Source of the DNA: Annulohypoxylon bovei var. microspora
Lineage: Eukaryota; Ascomycota; Sordariomycetes; Xylariales; Hypoxylaceae
DNA length: 64,000 nt
Direction: 5' to 3'
Assembly (NCBI GenBank): GCA_022836615.1
Contig: MU405220.1
Coordinates: 1 to 64,000 of the forward strand
Part shown: in pieces, positions 1 to 12,501 of the stretch
How the letters are laid out: each line of letters opens with the position of its first letter
How positions within the stretch are numbered: the first letter of the stretch is position 1
Program-made: the position numbers and the translations under genes
The notes under the pieces: model-generated
The model's input: the letters and a program-made list of their open reading frames with translations, nothing else
The model's database searches: none
What the model was told of the DNA's origin: nothing

Positions 1-78
1 CAGAAATGCCTTATTCGCGGAGATAACGGAGTTAAATTTCTATGACACGAAAAAAATCACCCCGACACAATAACCCTC

Positions 79-764
79 CTAAAGTTCGGGCATTCCAATA
101 CTCGCGACGTCCACGAACCCAGCCTCTTTCACCAGGCCCTCGATATCCTTCGCGAAATCGCCTTTCGTGCCCTTCATAGCCCACAGCTCGGCCATCATGT
201 CGTGGAACTGCGCGTACGCCCTGCCGGCGCCCTCTCCCTTCTCGTACTCGGGCTCCATGAGCTCGATCCAGCCGCCCGGCTTGACGAGTCCTGCCAGCGC
301 GCTCAGCGCCTCGCGCTGTTTGTTGCCTGCCTGGAATAGGACGAGCGTCTAGTGCACGTAGTCGAACGTGCCCTGCCAGTCCGCCGGCCACGGCTCGTTG
401 ATGTCCTGGATCTGTAGACTGATGCCCGGGCGCGGGGGGTCGGGGAACCTGTCTTCGAGGTCTGTCCCGATGAGCGTGGCCGATCCCGGGTCCTTAAGGG
501 CGGCCTGGAATTGGGACAGCCAGTAACCTGTTCTCTCGCTTTAGCTTCTAGGGTTTTATGAGAGAACGAGAGACTGGAAGAGGAAGGGGGGACTAGGAAT
601 CCCGCACCATTGCTTGCAGCGCTATCGAGAACCCTCAGATTGCTTTGCGCTGTGTCGATTGGGGCGAGGAACGCATTGCCATTCATGTAAGCCTTCACGG
701 TCTGAGAGCCCTGTTCCAAGCGCTTGTTCTCAGCCTCAAACGAGTTTACGGGATAGCTCGACAT
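79..764 (-). pseudogene. SAM-dependent methyltransferase gene, broken by a stop codon
   Basis: Two exons can be joined (608-764 and 79-527; 80-bp intron with donor GTGCGG and acceptor ACAG), giving 202 codons in one frame. The product resembles the small fungal class I methyltransferases of secondary metabolism (gliN/verN-like). RVLDSAASNG at residues ~45-54 is a plausible SAM-binding motif I, and LVKPGGWIELMEPEYE is the usual post-motif region. An in-frame TAG at 349-351 (minus strand) interrupts FDYVH/TLVLFQAG, where relatives have Gln or Arg; a single C-to-T change of CAG would explain it. The C-terminus also ends early: about 200 codons, against roughly 270-300 in the family. Both defects suggest a decayed copy. 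A sequencing error at the TAG is the alternative, but it would not explain the short tail. No pathway genes flank it within the window. Confidence 0.7.
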
Positions 765-1741
765 TATGATCTAGGTAGTCTCTAAGATTTTGTGAGTAAA
801 AGTTGTTGCTGTGGGAAAACGGATTAGCTCGCCCTGGGAGTGGGAAGAGGCGCAGTTATAGAGTTACAGTGATCGCTTTTCTTGCTGAACGTACGGGGGG
901 CATGTTTGTGACCAACTGCACAGATACGACATCTGTTATACGAAACTTGCATGCATAAGTCAATATGAAGTACCAACTTTTGTTACCATTAAAAAGGTGA
1001 CGTATAAGTGCGGTTAATCCAAAGCTGTCATTAAGCTGCTATTGACTGCGACCCCTCGTCAAATTGAGGCAACTGCAAATGCACCTAGGAGCATTTTTGT
1101 CATCTAACATAGCGCACCGTCCGATCTAGTGTTGCGATTCATATCTTTCCAACTTTCTCCCTATGTTATATAATCGACTCGGCTATGAGAGGGGATGGCA
1201 TATTAGGTTTACTTCGATCTGCTCTTTACTCGACGAATTTCAATCCTTTAACTCTAGGGAGAATAACTACGGGTAGTAGGTGGGAGCCGGCAATGGAAGT
1301 CGACGGCGTTCGAGAACCCTAATCGTACCTGACTGTCAAGTAGTTATGTAGTTAGTAGGCTACAAAACCGTATTAAGTAGGTAATAACTCATTTCATTTA
1401 GATTGGCTATGTGAGGCGGCGATAAATCAACGGGGCTTACTTCTAGCCCTTAATTCGATAGCCAGTGAAACCAGTCGGCAATACAGCAAATATGGCCATG
1501 ATAGCGGTATGCACTATGTGCGCGGTGTTTGTCTTGTAGATTTGCTGGGGGCACGATAGCTTCTGTGTCCCAATTCAGGTTAGAATGCCTAACTGCTTAT
1601 TGGAGGTGAATAAATGCATACCTTGTGTCCCTTCGCGGTGTATTTTTGCCACGTTAATAGCGTACAAGGTAAGTTCATCTCTCGAACTAGCTTGTTACCC
1701 AGTTGAGGGAAATGTCAAGACCATTAAGTTCTCGATACCCC
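765..1741. other. intergenic, no gene recognised
   Basis: About 1 kb upstream of the broken methyltransferase and downstream of the helicase gene. It has ordinary base composition and no long open frame. I see no repeat or RNA gene here. Confidence 0.5.
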
Positions 1742-4700
1742 TTACTCTGTAAATGCCACTCGAGCGCGTTTTTTCGGTGGCTCTTGAGCCTCAGTGTCAG
1801 TCTCTTCGTTGTCAGTTGCCGAAGGAGAGTTTAGACGTCGCTTCACACCCCTAACTTCCATGAACGGAATGGGTGCGACTTTTTCTGTCGATGTTACTGC
1901 ATCGGTACGTGTCTTGGTCTCCGGGCTGCCCGTGATCAATCCTTCATCAGGATGAAACTCTCGACCAAATCCTCTACCGAAGACAAACTGCGGGGTTTTA
2001 AGCATCGCAGTCTGCGCGACGCTGTCTTCCTCGTCAGGCATCGGTACGATCTTCGCATTCAAAATCCATTCGTACATCATACGGTCGTCGAGGATAGACT
2101 TGATCTTGCTGTGTTCAGCATGCGTCATTTGTTTTCGGCGATTGACAATGACTTCCTCGATGCTATTACGCAAGACAAGCGTCTCGACTGACACCGGCTT
2201 TTGTTGGCTGATACGTCGCGCTCTTCCAATAGCCTGAGCTTCAACTTGTGGGTTCAGCACTGGGTTGATGAAATAAATGCGCGAAGCACTGCGCATGTCA
2301 AGACCGAAAGCTGCCTGTGCCAGATCCATCAATAAGACCCTAAACTTTGGGTTATGCGTAAAAGTAGCCACGTATTGTGCTCGTCTGTCTGCATTAAGAC
2401 CGGCTCTCGAGTAAATCAGATGTTGGATTTGCAGCTATAATATAGGTAAACGGTGTGTACGAACGGGACACGGGGTGGTAAATGCTTACAATTTCCAGCA
2501 CCCCAGCTAAGTAATATGCAATGTTGTCGTTATCATAGAAGACGATGATTTGCTCTTTATCTTGATACTTGATAATAGAGTCAATAAGGTAGGATAACTT
2601 AGCCGAGACGGTTGAGATGATCTTGGTCTTCGTCAGAGGTTCAGCGATCTTAATGCGACCTTCTGAGCCGGCACCATTTCTCTGGTCTCCCTCAGAGGTA
2701 GGTAATGACGCCGCTTCTTCCAATGTCCCCGATTTCGGCTTTGAGTGATAGTCATCACCAAGAGCAATGTTTCCAACCAATGAGGAGACCTTCTTTGGTC
2801 GTGTTGTCGCCTTACCGGAAGTGTGCGTTACCGACGTTAAGGCTTGAGAGCGCTCGGCTACACCTTGCTGGTCAAGTCGGCCACTCTCTATCATTAGCTG
2901 CAAAGACATTGGAGCGTCAATGCAGGGGTTTAAGAACTTTTGGAGCGCGAGGATCATCCCGGCATCGGTACAGATAGGTTGACCATCAGTCTCCTGATCA
3001 TCAAGAGACCAGTTCTTCCCATCGCCTCCGGGGAAGTTGTCCATGTACAATGGCATTGTGTGAAATTTATTGCTAACATCTTTCAATCCATTCTTCACAG
3101 CAATCTTGCCAAATACGATTGCCTGCTTAAGGAGATCTTCGTCCTCATCGCTAATCGGGACGTCCTTTTTCTCGAGAAATTCTTCTGCAGTCTCTAAAGA
3201 CTTAGCTATGTCTTCGACAGAGTAGAACACGCCACCAAAGAAGCATGCTTGTCTTAAATTCTTAACGAGTTGGACAAGACTTTTGCGCTGTCTTTCGTGG
3301 AAGAAGTAATCCACATCTGTGCGTTGGGATTGTACTGAGTTGAATATGATCATCATAGAGAAGAGATTCAGAGAGAGCTTGTCCTGAAAGGACCCATCGA
3401 GAAGTACGATCTTCTCATCCACTGGGGGTAACAGTGTGCTGACATCTGAAATTCGATGGCGAATGATAAGTGAATTGAGAGCTGTTCTCAAACAGTCTTT
3501 GCGGTTACGGCCTTTGGAGTGCTGCTCTCGCTTCATCACGTACACATTCCAATCAGCCACGCTATCTCCAACCTCGTCCTTCGTATTAGCCCACGGCCGA
3601 ACCCTGAGATACTTCGCTGCAAGATTGCCAATTCTCAGAAGGTCCTCTCGCTCCTGTCTTAAGGTAGATTGCATTCTTCCCTTGGGATTCTCATCCGAGA
3701 CGCCTTCCAGGTCAGCTGGCTGTTTTTCTACACCATAGAGTCCTCTTGAAGGGGTTCCTGTAACCACCCAACGGGCAGAGATTTCAAGGCGGTCAAGAAC
3801 TCTCATCGCATCACTTTTCCAAGACTTGTGCTTGTGGCCTAGCTTGTGACCTTCGTCAATGATGCATCGCTTGAATCGAATGCACGCAAGTGAGCAATGA
3901 ATAGAATGTTCTTTCTCAATCCACTCGAAGCGACTTTCTGAAAAAAGGATCAAGTCATAGGTCAACAATTCAGAGACTGGCGGGATATCCTGCTTATCCA
4001 CGAGGATGAGGACGTTTAGGCCAGTGGTGTGCTTCTTGATCTCGTCTCGCCATTGCTTGACAAGGTTATTGGGAACGACGACGAGCGTAGCGCAGCTGAG
4101 AAAGACCTCTTTTGGCACCACTAAGTTAGAGGTGGCCCTATGACTTCTTCGCGGCTCTACAAAGGCGTCCTGCGTTTTGTATAGAGCGCGATTCTCTGGC
4201 CTCTCCAAGGCTTCTATACAAGTACGGTATTCACGGCCGTGCAAAGTAGCGTAAGTCTTGAAAAAGGGTTTCCATGGTATCGAATGTTTGTTTGCTGCTG
4301 CTGCTGCCATGTCCATTAAGGATGCCTTCGATCTCGGGTGGGTCTCAGCAACAAAAGGCTCCGGAACTTTGGCTGGTTCGTCTTTTGTGCTGATGATCAG
4401 GGCCAAGCAGATGAGGGTCTTTCCAGTACCCACTGTAAGAAGTAGTCAGTAATTTCCATTTAAGGAAAGCGTAATAAGTAATGATAGGTTATGAGACACA
4501 TGTCATCACCCTTAATGGGACCTAGTGGAATGAAGATAAAGGGACCAATAAGCAATTTTAATGTTCACTCACTCTCTTCTGCAAGAATCCCGCCGCGAAC
4601 TCCATCGTAATATCTTGGTTCTCTTAGGGCGATGCCTGAGACATTGTCGTAGTACCAAGCCTTTCCATCTTGATCAAGCACTGACTGAAATCGAGGGTCA

Positions 4701-5389
4701 ATCATCCTCTTGGGATTTTCCTCGCGCTGCAACATAAGTGCGGCCGATCTGCCTTGGTAAGGGAATAGCTTTGTAGTTATGCCAGGAATATCACTCTGGA
4801 GTAAACATTCCATTCCGTCACGGATGTCTGGGTTGGGCTCCAAGTCTGAGCGAGGGTCTGGTGAAGGGACGTTGTTAAACATAGACAGAAGGGATGTATC
4901 CTCGCCTTCGAATGAATGTTGATTGTGTGGTGCTGGGTGACTTTGGTAGGTAGTATTAGTTTCTCCGTTCCAATATTCTGGCGAGTAATCGAGTCGAGAT
5001 AATAGAGTCGAAGTAGCTTTCGTTAACTCATTTTTAACGATCATGACACCTCTATTTACATCTTGAGGTAGAATGTACATTCGGATGCGCCCCAAGCTAT
5101 CAGAGTCGTTGATTTGACAAAAGGACATCTGGATCCATTTGCTTTTCCATAATCCCATCACAGGCTGTAAGAACTGATGTTTTAAAAGTGCATCCTGTAT
5201 ATGAGTTGGAAGACGCGCTCGCGCAGGAAGCTCATCATTATCGCGGGCGAAGAACTCCCAATCCAGTGGCTTAGAGGGGATTGAAGTTCCGAATAATATC
5301 TGCTTACTTCTATCCAGAGGTATCTTGAGACACCCAGCCGGGATATAGTTGCTGAGCCACGGAGTGTCCATGGCAGGAGTCAGGGCCAC
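1742..5389 (-). CDS. SNF2-family DNA-dependent ATPase/helicase (Rad5/Rad16-like group)
   Basis: Three exons (4573-5389, 2490-4432, 1742-2434) give 1150 residues in one frame; the introns are 140 and 55 bp. The first junction rebuilds GGILAEEMGTGKT, the Walker A motif, at ~266-278. Other SNF2 motifs are visible: Ia (LVVVPNNLVKQW), Walker B DEGH at ~465, motif III VVTGTPSRG at ~495, helicase-C LLMDLAQAAFGLDM, and motif VI QAIGRARRISQQ at ~990. The canonical motif VI reads QAxGRxHRIGQ, so the His and Gly positions differ. About 270 residues precede the ATPase core, and a large insert separates the two RecA lobes. No C3HC4 RING is visible, so a ubiquitin-ligase role like Rad5 is not supported. 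A nuclear role in chromatin remodelling or DNA repair is inferred. The C-terminus ends in a basic stretch (PPKKRARV), a likely nuclear signal. Confidence 0.9.
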
Positions 5390-6495
5390 GAGGCAGTACT
5401 GATATCATGGATGTATTGAGGCAGGCGAATTCAATTCACAAGTCGTGAAGTAGTAACGAGTCAAGGATAAGCCCTGTCTTAGGAAGAATTAGAATGAGGA
5501 CGATCTGTGAAAAGTAAACTTTTAGAAAATCACAAACCACCAACAGGGAATTTGATAGGTGTCAGACGGAGGAGGAAGGTATGTACGAGGTAGGTACCTA
5601 CCTGGCAGGTAAGATTGGCAGCAGCCGCACGCCCCGCCATTAGCAATTGCCTCGAAAATTGTATGGACCTTAACCCAATATGGTAAGCGTCAGTTGTTTT
5701 CATCCTGCGTATTGCATAAGACGGCAATGATGACTCATCTTTAGCCGCGACAAAAAGACGTCAGATCAAATGGTCCGTGTATTAACACAATTGTCTCGCA
5801 CTATTACAACCTGGAAGGATATGGTTTAACTGTGTGATAAAATATAGTGTTATTAATACGGGGCCAGTTAATCTGATGACCTCCCTAGGTGGATATGTAG
5901 TAGCACATTTCGAAGAAATTCGTGGATAATCACATCATGAAGGCATATCTACAGTGTCATATACAGTACATCTGTAATAGTAAATGTATTGGTCGAAACA
6001 TAATTGCAACAAGTCCAAAAACAACTATCTCAGTTTTCATGGTTATATGGCACGTAGAAGACAGTTTGACATGTCAATATAAGAGGCTCAAGTCAAATAT
6101 TCATAATCATACCAATTCAGTTCAAAATTTGGCGGTTATATACCGACTACAATCCCTAAAGCTAAGTACAGGTAAAAGCAAAGACCACATAGCGGTCTAG
6201 GGTATCGAAGAATTATGGTATGTGAAAGCCACCTCGGCCAACAAAGCCCCTCCAAAACTAACCCATGGAACCTATGGATTAAACAGTAGTGCGCTGTCGT
6301 ACAGAAAAGGGGAACTTATTTTTCTTCGTGATCGTAATCCATATGGTAAGAGCCCTTGGAAGTAAAAGACATTAAACCCGAAAAAGAATGGGAGAAAAAA
6401 GAGGTACCCTAGCCTTCCCCCATGATTGTATCACCCTCACAAAATGGTATAATCCGCAAACGCCTGATTCAGGAAGCACCTAGGTAGATTAAGAA
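5390..6495. other. intergenic between helicase and 883-aa gene
   Basis: This 1.1-kb stretch holds the helicase promoter and the 3' flank of the next gene. It is moderately AT-rich. No coding exon or repeat family is recognised. Confidence 0.45.
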
Positions 6496-9196
6496 TTACG
6501 CTGGCGCATCCAAGCTCTCCAAAACTCGTCTCGCTGCTTCTATTTTCCTTCTATATGCCCGATAGTCAGCTGTGCCACGGCCAGATTCAGCCAAACCGAG
6601 AACACATCGACCAAGGCTTGCAATTAGACGCTCGACAAGAATTCGATCATCCTTTTGCAGCATCTCGATCGGGGACATCTTGGGATCTTCGCTCTGCATG
6701 CTGCTGAGGCTCTCGTTTAGAAAAACCTCCGAGATTCGTTTTAACTCTCGGTCGGGCGAATCCCGCGGCGTCAATATACCGCCATTTATCTTCGGTTTGT
6801 TTACCAACGGAAAACTTCTATGGGTTTTGTTAGAGTCGAGGGACGACACCGAGGGCCGATGCATAAATGCTGCCGCACTACTTTGTGGTCGCCGGATATT
6901 GGAGAGCCTAAACCGACTGTTATCAGATCCGGAATCGCTCGTCTCGGTGGATAAGCGAGCCCGTCTTGCCGCATCTGGCGTATGCGTTCGAGCACGCTGG
7001 GGTATTACAACACCATGTTCGCGATAAGCCTCCGCAGATTCGTATTCTGCTCTCGTGTTTCTGCCTTCGTTGGCCGTTGCAAAAGATTCAATCGACGAGA
7101 TCGAACCAAGACTACCCCTACGAGAACGACTCCCGACCTTATCAGCAGCTGATTTTGGTTTGGTAGATGTAACCGGGCCCCGAGTTGTCTCCACCGAATC
7201 TTCGGAGCTGAAACTATCGCGACTACCTTTTCTCATCCGACTCTGACTCATACTACCCATCGCACTGTGCAGGAAGAAATGTTCGTAGTCAAAGGCATCT
7301 TCGCGATCCTCGTGTGAGACTTGATTCTGAACGGAGTCGAAGTACGCAGACGCGTCGCTTTCACTCGCATCGTCTTCAAACACGGAATTATCATTCTCCT
7401 CCAACTCCGCTACTACCTCCTCTTTTTGAACTGCCTCATTAATCCCCTCATCGGAGCCATTCTCAGTTCTCATATCGTCAAGGTCATCCTCGTTTTCCAC
7501 TTGGCTAGGAACTGATGGGTCATCGCTCTGAGACGAAAGTGAGCTATTTTCGATGTCGCCCGACGGCGAGAGATCGCTGTCTTCTATAGTCGAGAGTTCA
7601 TTAGGAGTCGATTCTTCGCTAACTTGGGGCGACATTTGCTTCACTACCAAATCTCCCTCGCCACCGTTGGTACTCGGGACATCCTCGTTTGACGGCTGTG
7701 ATTTATAATCGCTATGAACGGAACCCTCGTATTCATCATTTGCCGCGCCGGCGTACCATTGTCCAACTTGAGCGTGCGTGAAAGGACTAGGAGTACGTAG
7801 GCTCTGGAGGCTTCGCCGTTTTAGATTATCTGCTCGGGCTTGGTCTCGCAACGTCGATAATCTTCCCTTGAGATCCTTCATTTGGTCTTTCAGATCGCGC
7901 ATCTGCGCTGTTGATGCAGATCGTTTCAGTCCTTTATCCGAATAGGATCCAAAGGTCGGGCTGAGGAAACTATCTAATCTAGCATCTTCCAGGCTCGGCC
8001 TCGACGAATCCACACTCTGCGAAACATCGTCTTCGCTCAACGGCTCAAGCATATGTTCTCTGATATGTAGTGACGGTTTACTCCTAGCAAAGGCCGAGCT
8101 ACCATATATCGAACCATCTAAAGGGTTGCTTATTGTACTTTCGTGCATATAATCTGCACTGCGAGGGCTGTGGAGGGGTGGTCGATATCCACCCGCTGCA
8201 CCTAGAGCGCTCGAGGATCTCGGTAGATATATGCCTGGCTTGACCAGATCAGTCGGAAGGGTTGGAATGTTGTTTTCACTAGATATCCTCGTGTGTCCAT
8301 TTGTGCTTTTATGAGGACTCGCGTCATGGTCACGGTGGATTGCAGTTGTAGGCCTAATACTTGTAGGTGAGGGAGTCGAATCCGACCCCATGGAAAAGGT
8401 GGGAGAGCTGAGGGATGTCCTCGCTCGGCTCAGATTTCCTTCCATGGTCTATAACATATTAGCGAACGCAAAAGGGATATACCCAGGATATCCTTACCGT
8501 TAATCGCCGCTTAGCATTCGCTAGAATCTGCTCGGCTCTCCGACTCAAGGCTGTAGAGTAGCGCTCCTGTCCAATTGCCCTGCGTGCTTCCTTAATTGCC
8601 AAGGCATTTTCATGCACGAAAGCATCATCTAGAAAGGAGTCGGCTACACTTTCTTCGTCATCTCCCTGGAAGTTGCTATCGTCAACGCTAACGGCGTCGT
8701 CAAAGTCGGTAAACAGCCCACCCTGATCATGGTAGGTGACAGTGCTCGTCGATTCCATCGACATCCGTCTTTCGCGGCCAATCTTCGAATCCTTCTTCTT
8801 GAGGATCTCGTAGTGGGCAAGGGAGATCGGATGCATCGAGCCGTCACTGCGTGTAGACCCGGAACGCGCCTTGTTTGGGGGACATGTACTCTCGACCTCG
8901 GTGACCTCTCCAATATCTGACAGCATCGTTCCGTTTCCATAGATAATGGGAGTCGTGGGAGTGACGGGTCCCGTGAAGGCCTGGGGAGTGAGGTCAAAGC
9001 CCATAGTGGTGGCATGTGCATTCTTCCACATGATCAGGGGCGAATGCGATCTATCTGGGGAAGAGCAAGTATCGTCATAATCGGGCAATATCATATCTGG
9101 GTTGGTCAGAGTGGGCGACGCAGGTAGGGCCGGGTAGGGCATAGAGCCCGACCCTGACCCCGACATCTGGGCCGGTGGAGTAGAGGCCGTATGCAT
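6496..9196 (-). CDS. conserved-looking 883-aa disordered protein, unknown function
   Basis: Two exons (8498-9196 and 6496-8448) join across a 49-bp intron (donor GTAAGG, acceptor TATAG) to give 883 residues. The protein is Ser/Pro/Asp/Glu-rich and mostly low complexity, with long acidic stretches around residues 480-610. A short coiled coil is likely at ~414-448 (MRDLKDQMKDLKGRLSTLR). Two non-repetitive helical blocks stand out: ~205-245, spanning the intron (IKEARRAIGQERYSTALSRR), and the C-terminal ~60 residues (LVERLIASLGRCVLGLAES). No catalytic motif, signal peptide or membrane segment is visible. The two helical blocks and the coiled coil suggest a scaffold or regulatory protein, but this is inference. 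I do not recognise the family. Both parts read in one frame with consistent codon use, so the gene model itself is solid. Confidence 0.8.
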
Positions 9197-12100
9197 TGGC
9201 GAGATAGGGCGGATTGGCTAGGTTCTAGAGATCGTAGCGGTTCGCAGTTCGCAGCTCGGAGAGAGCCCGTGTAAGAGGGTGACGGGTGGCTAGAACCTAG
9301 AGGGGACAGGCGACGAATCAAGATAGGCCGCAAACTGCAATTAGCCGCACCGCTTATTACAAGCGGGTGCGAATATTAGCTACCTACCTAGACAGGTAAC
9401 TAGGTAGGCTGATGGTGGTATATCCAAAGTTACACCCAAGAGCGTATGTGAGCTTGTCCTCTCAGGCTCGTAGCCGTGTAGGCGTTCGTCGCAAGGAAGA
9501 ATCCAATCACATGCGAGATCGTCTACGAACCAAGCCCGAGTAGTTGACAACCTTGAAGGTAAGGTTCGTTCGGATGAGCGACAGCAAAACCCTAACTGAA
9601 ATCGAAGTGGCCGGGACGCTGCAGGATACCGAAGGAAGGGACACGGCCGAAAGGTGGAGGGTTGGAGTGTTGGAGAACAGAGGGTTGGGAGAGGCTCCAA
9701 AAATTGATCGATCTATTCAAGTCCGCCGGCTCACACGAGTTCCAAAAATTGTCATGATGAAAAGGGAAACTGGAAAAAAAAGTCCAAGAAGCCCAAGAAG
9801 TCTAAGAAGCCAACTCCAACCGCCGTCCTTAACCTCTAGTTGCGAAATGTCGATTCGATTTCGATATCGATAGGTTGATATCAATTGAATTTCAATATCA
9901 ATCAATATCAATCAACTCCGATACTCGTTTTCCATTTAATCGAACAAAATCGCAAAAATGGCTTCGGTTGCCGATTCTCGTCGGGTGGTTTGGGATAATT
10001 AATTAAAGAGTGGGCAAGGCTGTTCGCTGTTAGGTCGAGATGTCCATGTCCATGTCCACCTCCACCTGGTTATCGGTTCGTGGATGTTATGTAGGTTCAT
10101 ATGTACATGTATGAAGTATTTCGTACCGATGGTTCTTGTACCTGATCCTTCCACTCGGGCACGACGGCACGTACTACATACCTAGGTACCTATGTACAAC
10201 CTAGGCGTGGGTGTGACTTCTCTGATTGGATAGTTTATTACAGCTCGTTCCTCTCTCTTCAGTTTGTCTGGATCAATTGGCTATTCGGTAGAAGTGGAGC
10301 ATACCTGAAATGACGAAACCTCCTTTAGTCCCTCTTAGTTCTCGACTTTTCAGATTCCAAAATTTGTTAGTGCGAGCCGAGTGTCGCACACTTGCCGGCT
10401 CTAGAACAGTTTGAGCTTGGTATATTCAGACACTAGACTTTCTGTGGCTCGTGAAAGCCGAAAAAGGGCACCACTTCGGATAAGAAGAGATATCTAGGTA
10501 CATACCTAGGTAGGTAGTGTGGTATGGTGTGTATATGGCCTTATGCAGAACGAAAATGAACCAACCAGGTAGCCCATACCACCAGACTACAGAGTTTAGG
10601 AACGAGCTTCCACATTCATGCAGCTGCCGGGATCGTCAAATTTTGCAGGAAATCCTGCACGGTCGTAAATAGGGGATGGCCTGGCTGGCTGGATGGCCGG
10701 GTAGGCTGGCAGGCTGGTAGGAAACACACGCGCAATCATACCGTAAGGTTGCTGCTCAACCCCTTGTCGCGTTTCAATGCGACATGCAAAGACGGCAAGG
10801 TCCATCTTTAATTGTGTATGCAGGTAATCTGGCATACGCCGAGCCAGTTATGGTTAGGACTTCATCACGAGGGACCCTGCCGTACATGTATGTAATGTGA
10901 AAGGGGTACTCGGAGTATTATCTAGAAGGTCTAAGCTAAGACCTTTAGATCTTCTGATAGAAAAATAGACATAACCCGGCATTTCCATACAGCCCTCGCT
11001 TGAGAATATGGATTTGTGTTGAGATATGTAGGCAGTAGATAGGTATGTATGTACTACAGAATAGTCGACACAAGATGCATGAGACGAACCGACGACATCG
11101 TGATGATCAATCATTTCGATTGTCAATGCAGTCAAATGACTCCTTTGACCGTCACATTCTTGCGGTTTTGCGGTCTCGTGTATAAATTGTCATCCATCGA
11201 ATTTTTGGAGTGGAAGCCATCGGGGCGCCCGATGCATTGGGTCGGACTAGACGGACCGCTTGGATCTTTAATCGTTCTATGTGATAACCCAAAGATCACT
11301 TTGAGGTTTTTGCGTCTCTATTCGCGGCTCAACGGTTTCCATAAGATCTAAGAAAAGGGTTCCTAATAAGAAAGGATTTACATAATAAATTTCCGACTTC
11401 TCCCATTGGTTGAAAAAGAGGGTGTCTCCATATATCTGCAAATGGAATTTTCTTTTACAATTTTCCATCTGCCCTAATCTGCCAATCTGCTTACCTCAGG
11501 TTTCATATTGATCTTTTTCTTCCATTAAAGATTTTTCGACCACTATTCTACCAGCTTCTTCCTTACGGCACGCCCTTCATTCATGATCGGTTCAGATGTA
11601 AATCAAACCTTAGTGGCCTACTAGGCTAAACAATGAAGATCAAACATCTGTTGGAGAATCGAGATAGTCCAGAAACGTGGCAACTCACGATGCCATTACG
11701 CTATCCACGTTTTTATATTGACGACTCTCAACAAGGTTGCATGGTAAGCGATGAACGGGTACTTCACAATTTTACGCAATAGACCTATGGGTGATCTTCC
11801 CATTACATTCGTAATGTAAGTACCTATATACCTTAGCGAAATGTCCCCATACTTGCAGCCTGCGTCGTGCTCAAGCCACTAAGTGATGATCATTTCAAGA
11901 ATTCTGCAATGCTGAAGATGAGCCTTCGGGTTCTTCGAAATGTGGATAAATTCTTGCCTGATAGTGGTGTCCATCAAGTCTCACTATGTTAGATTATATT
12001 CAAAAAGCTAACCATATCAATAGGCATATATAGTTCTTCTAAAAGCCTCTCTATATACGTATTCCGAAGAATAGAGAGAATTAGCATATTCCAATAAAAA

Positions 12101-12501
12101 TATCATTTGTAGTTACCAGCACGTTAGGCTAAGTTGACATGTATCCAAGAAAAGTACGACACCAAATAATTGTGCAAAGTGAATAGCAACGAATAGAGGC
12201 GAGTAGGATGGATTAGCGACTAAGAGAATCGGACCCCGAACCAAGCGTGAGATTAGCCCCGTACAGGTAGGGAATAACCACGTGGGTTGCCTACACGGTC
12301 ACAGCCCGTCTGGCCTTAAGTTGATATCACGAGTTTCGCTACCAGTATAATCTATACGTATTTAGGGAAATCCCAATGAGAACTTCGAAGCAGATCAGGC
12401 AGAAATAGCATGGGAAAATAGCGTTTAGTATTGCGGCTACTCTGTATCTAACACGAACTACAAACCCAGAGCCCTTGTTCCCAGCTCCCCAAAACACGTA
12501 T
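9197..12501. other. 3.3-kb gene-free interval
   Basis: No convincing exon on either strand. It holds short simple repeats: ATATCAAT units at ~9878-9915, GGCTGG units at ~10680-10720, and two copies of the palindrome TACCTAGGTA (10179-10188, 10504-10513). The part from ~11,350 to 12,150 is AT-rich and could be old degraded repeat DNA, but no ends are recognisable. Confidence 0.5.
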
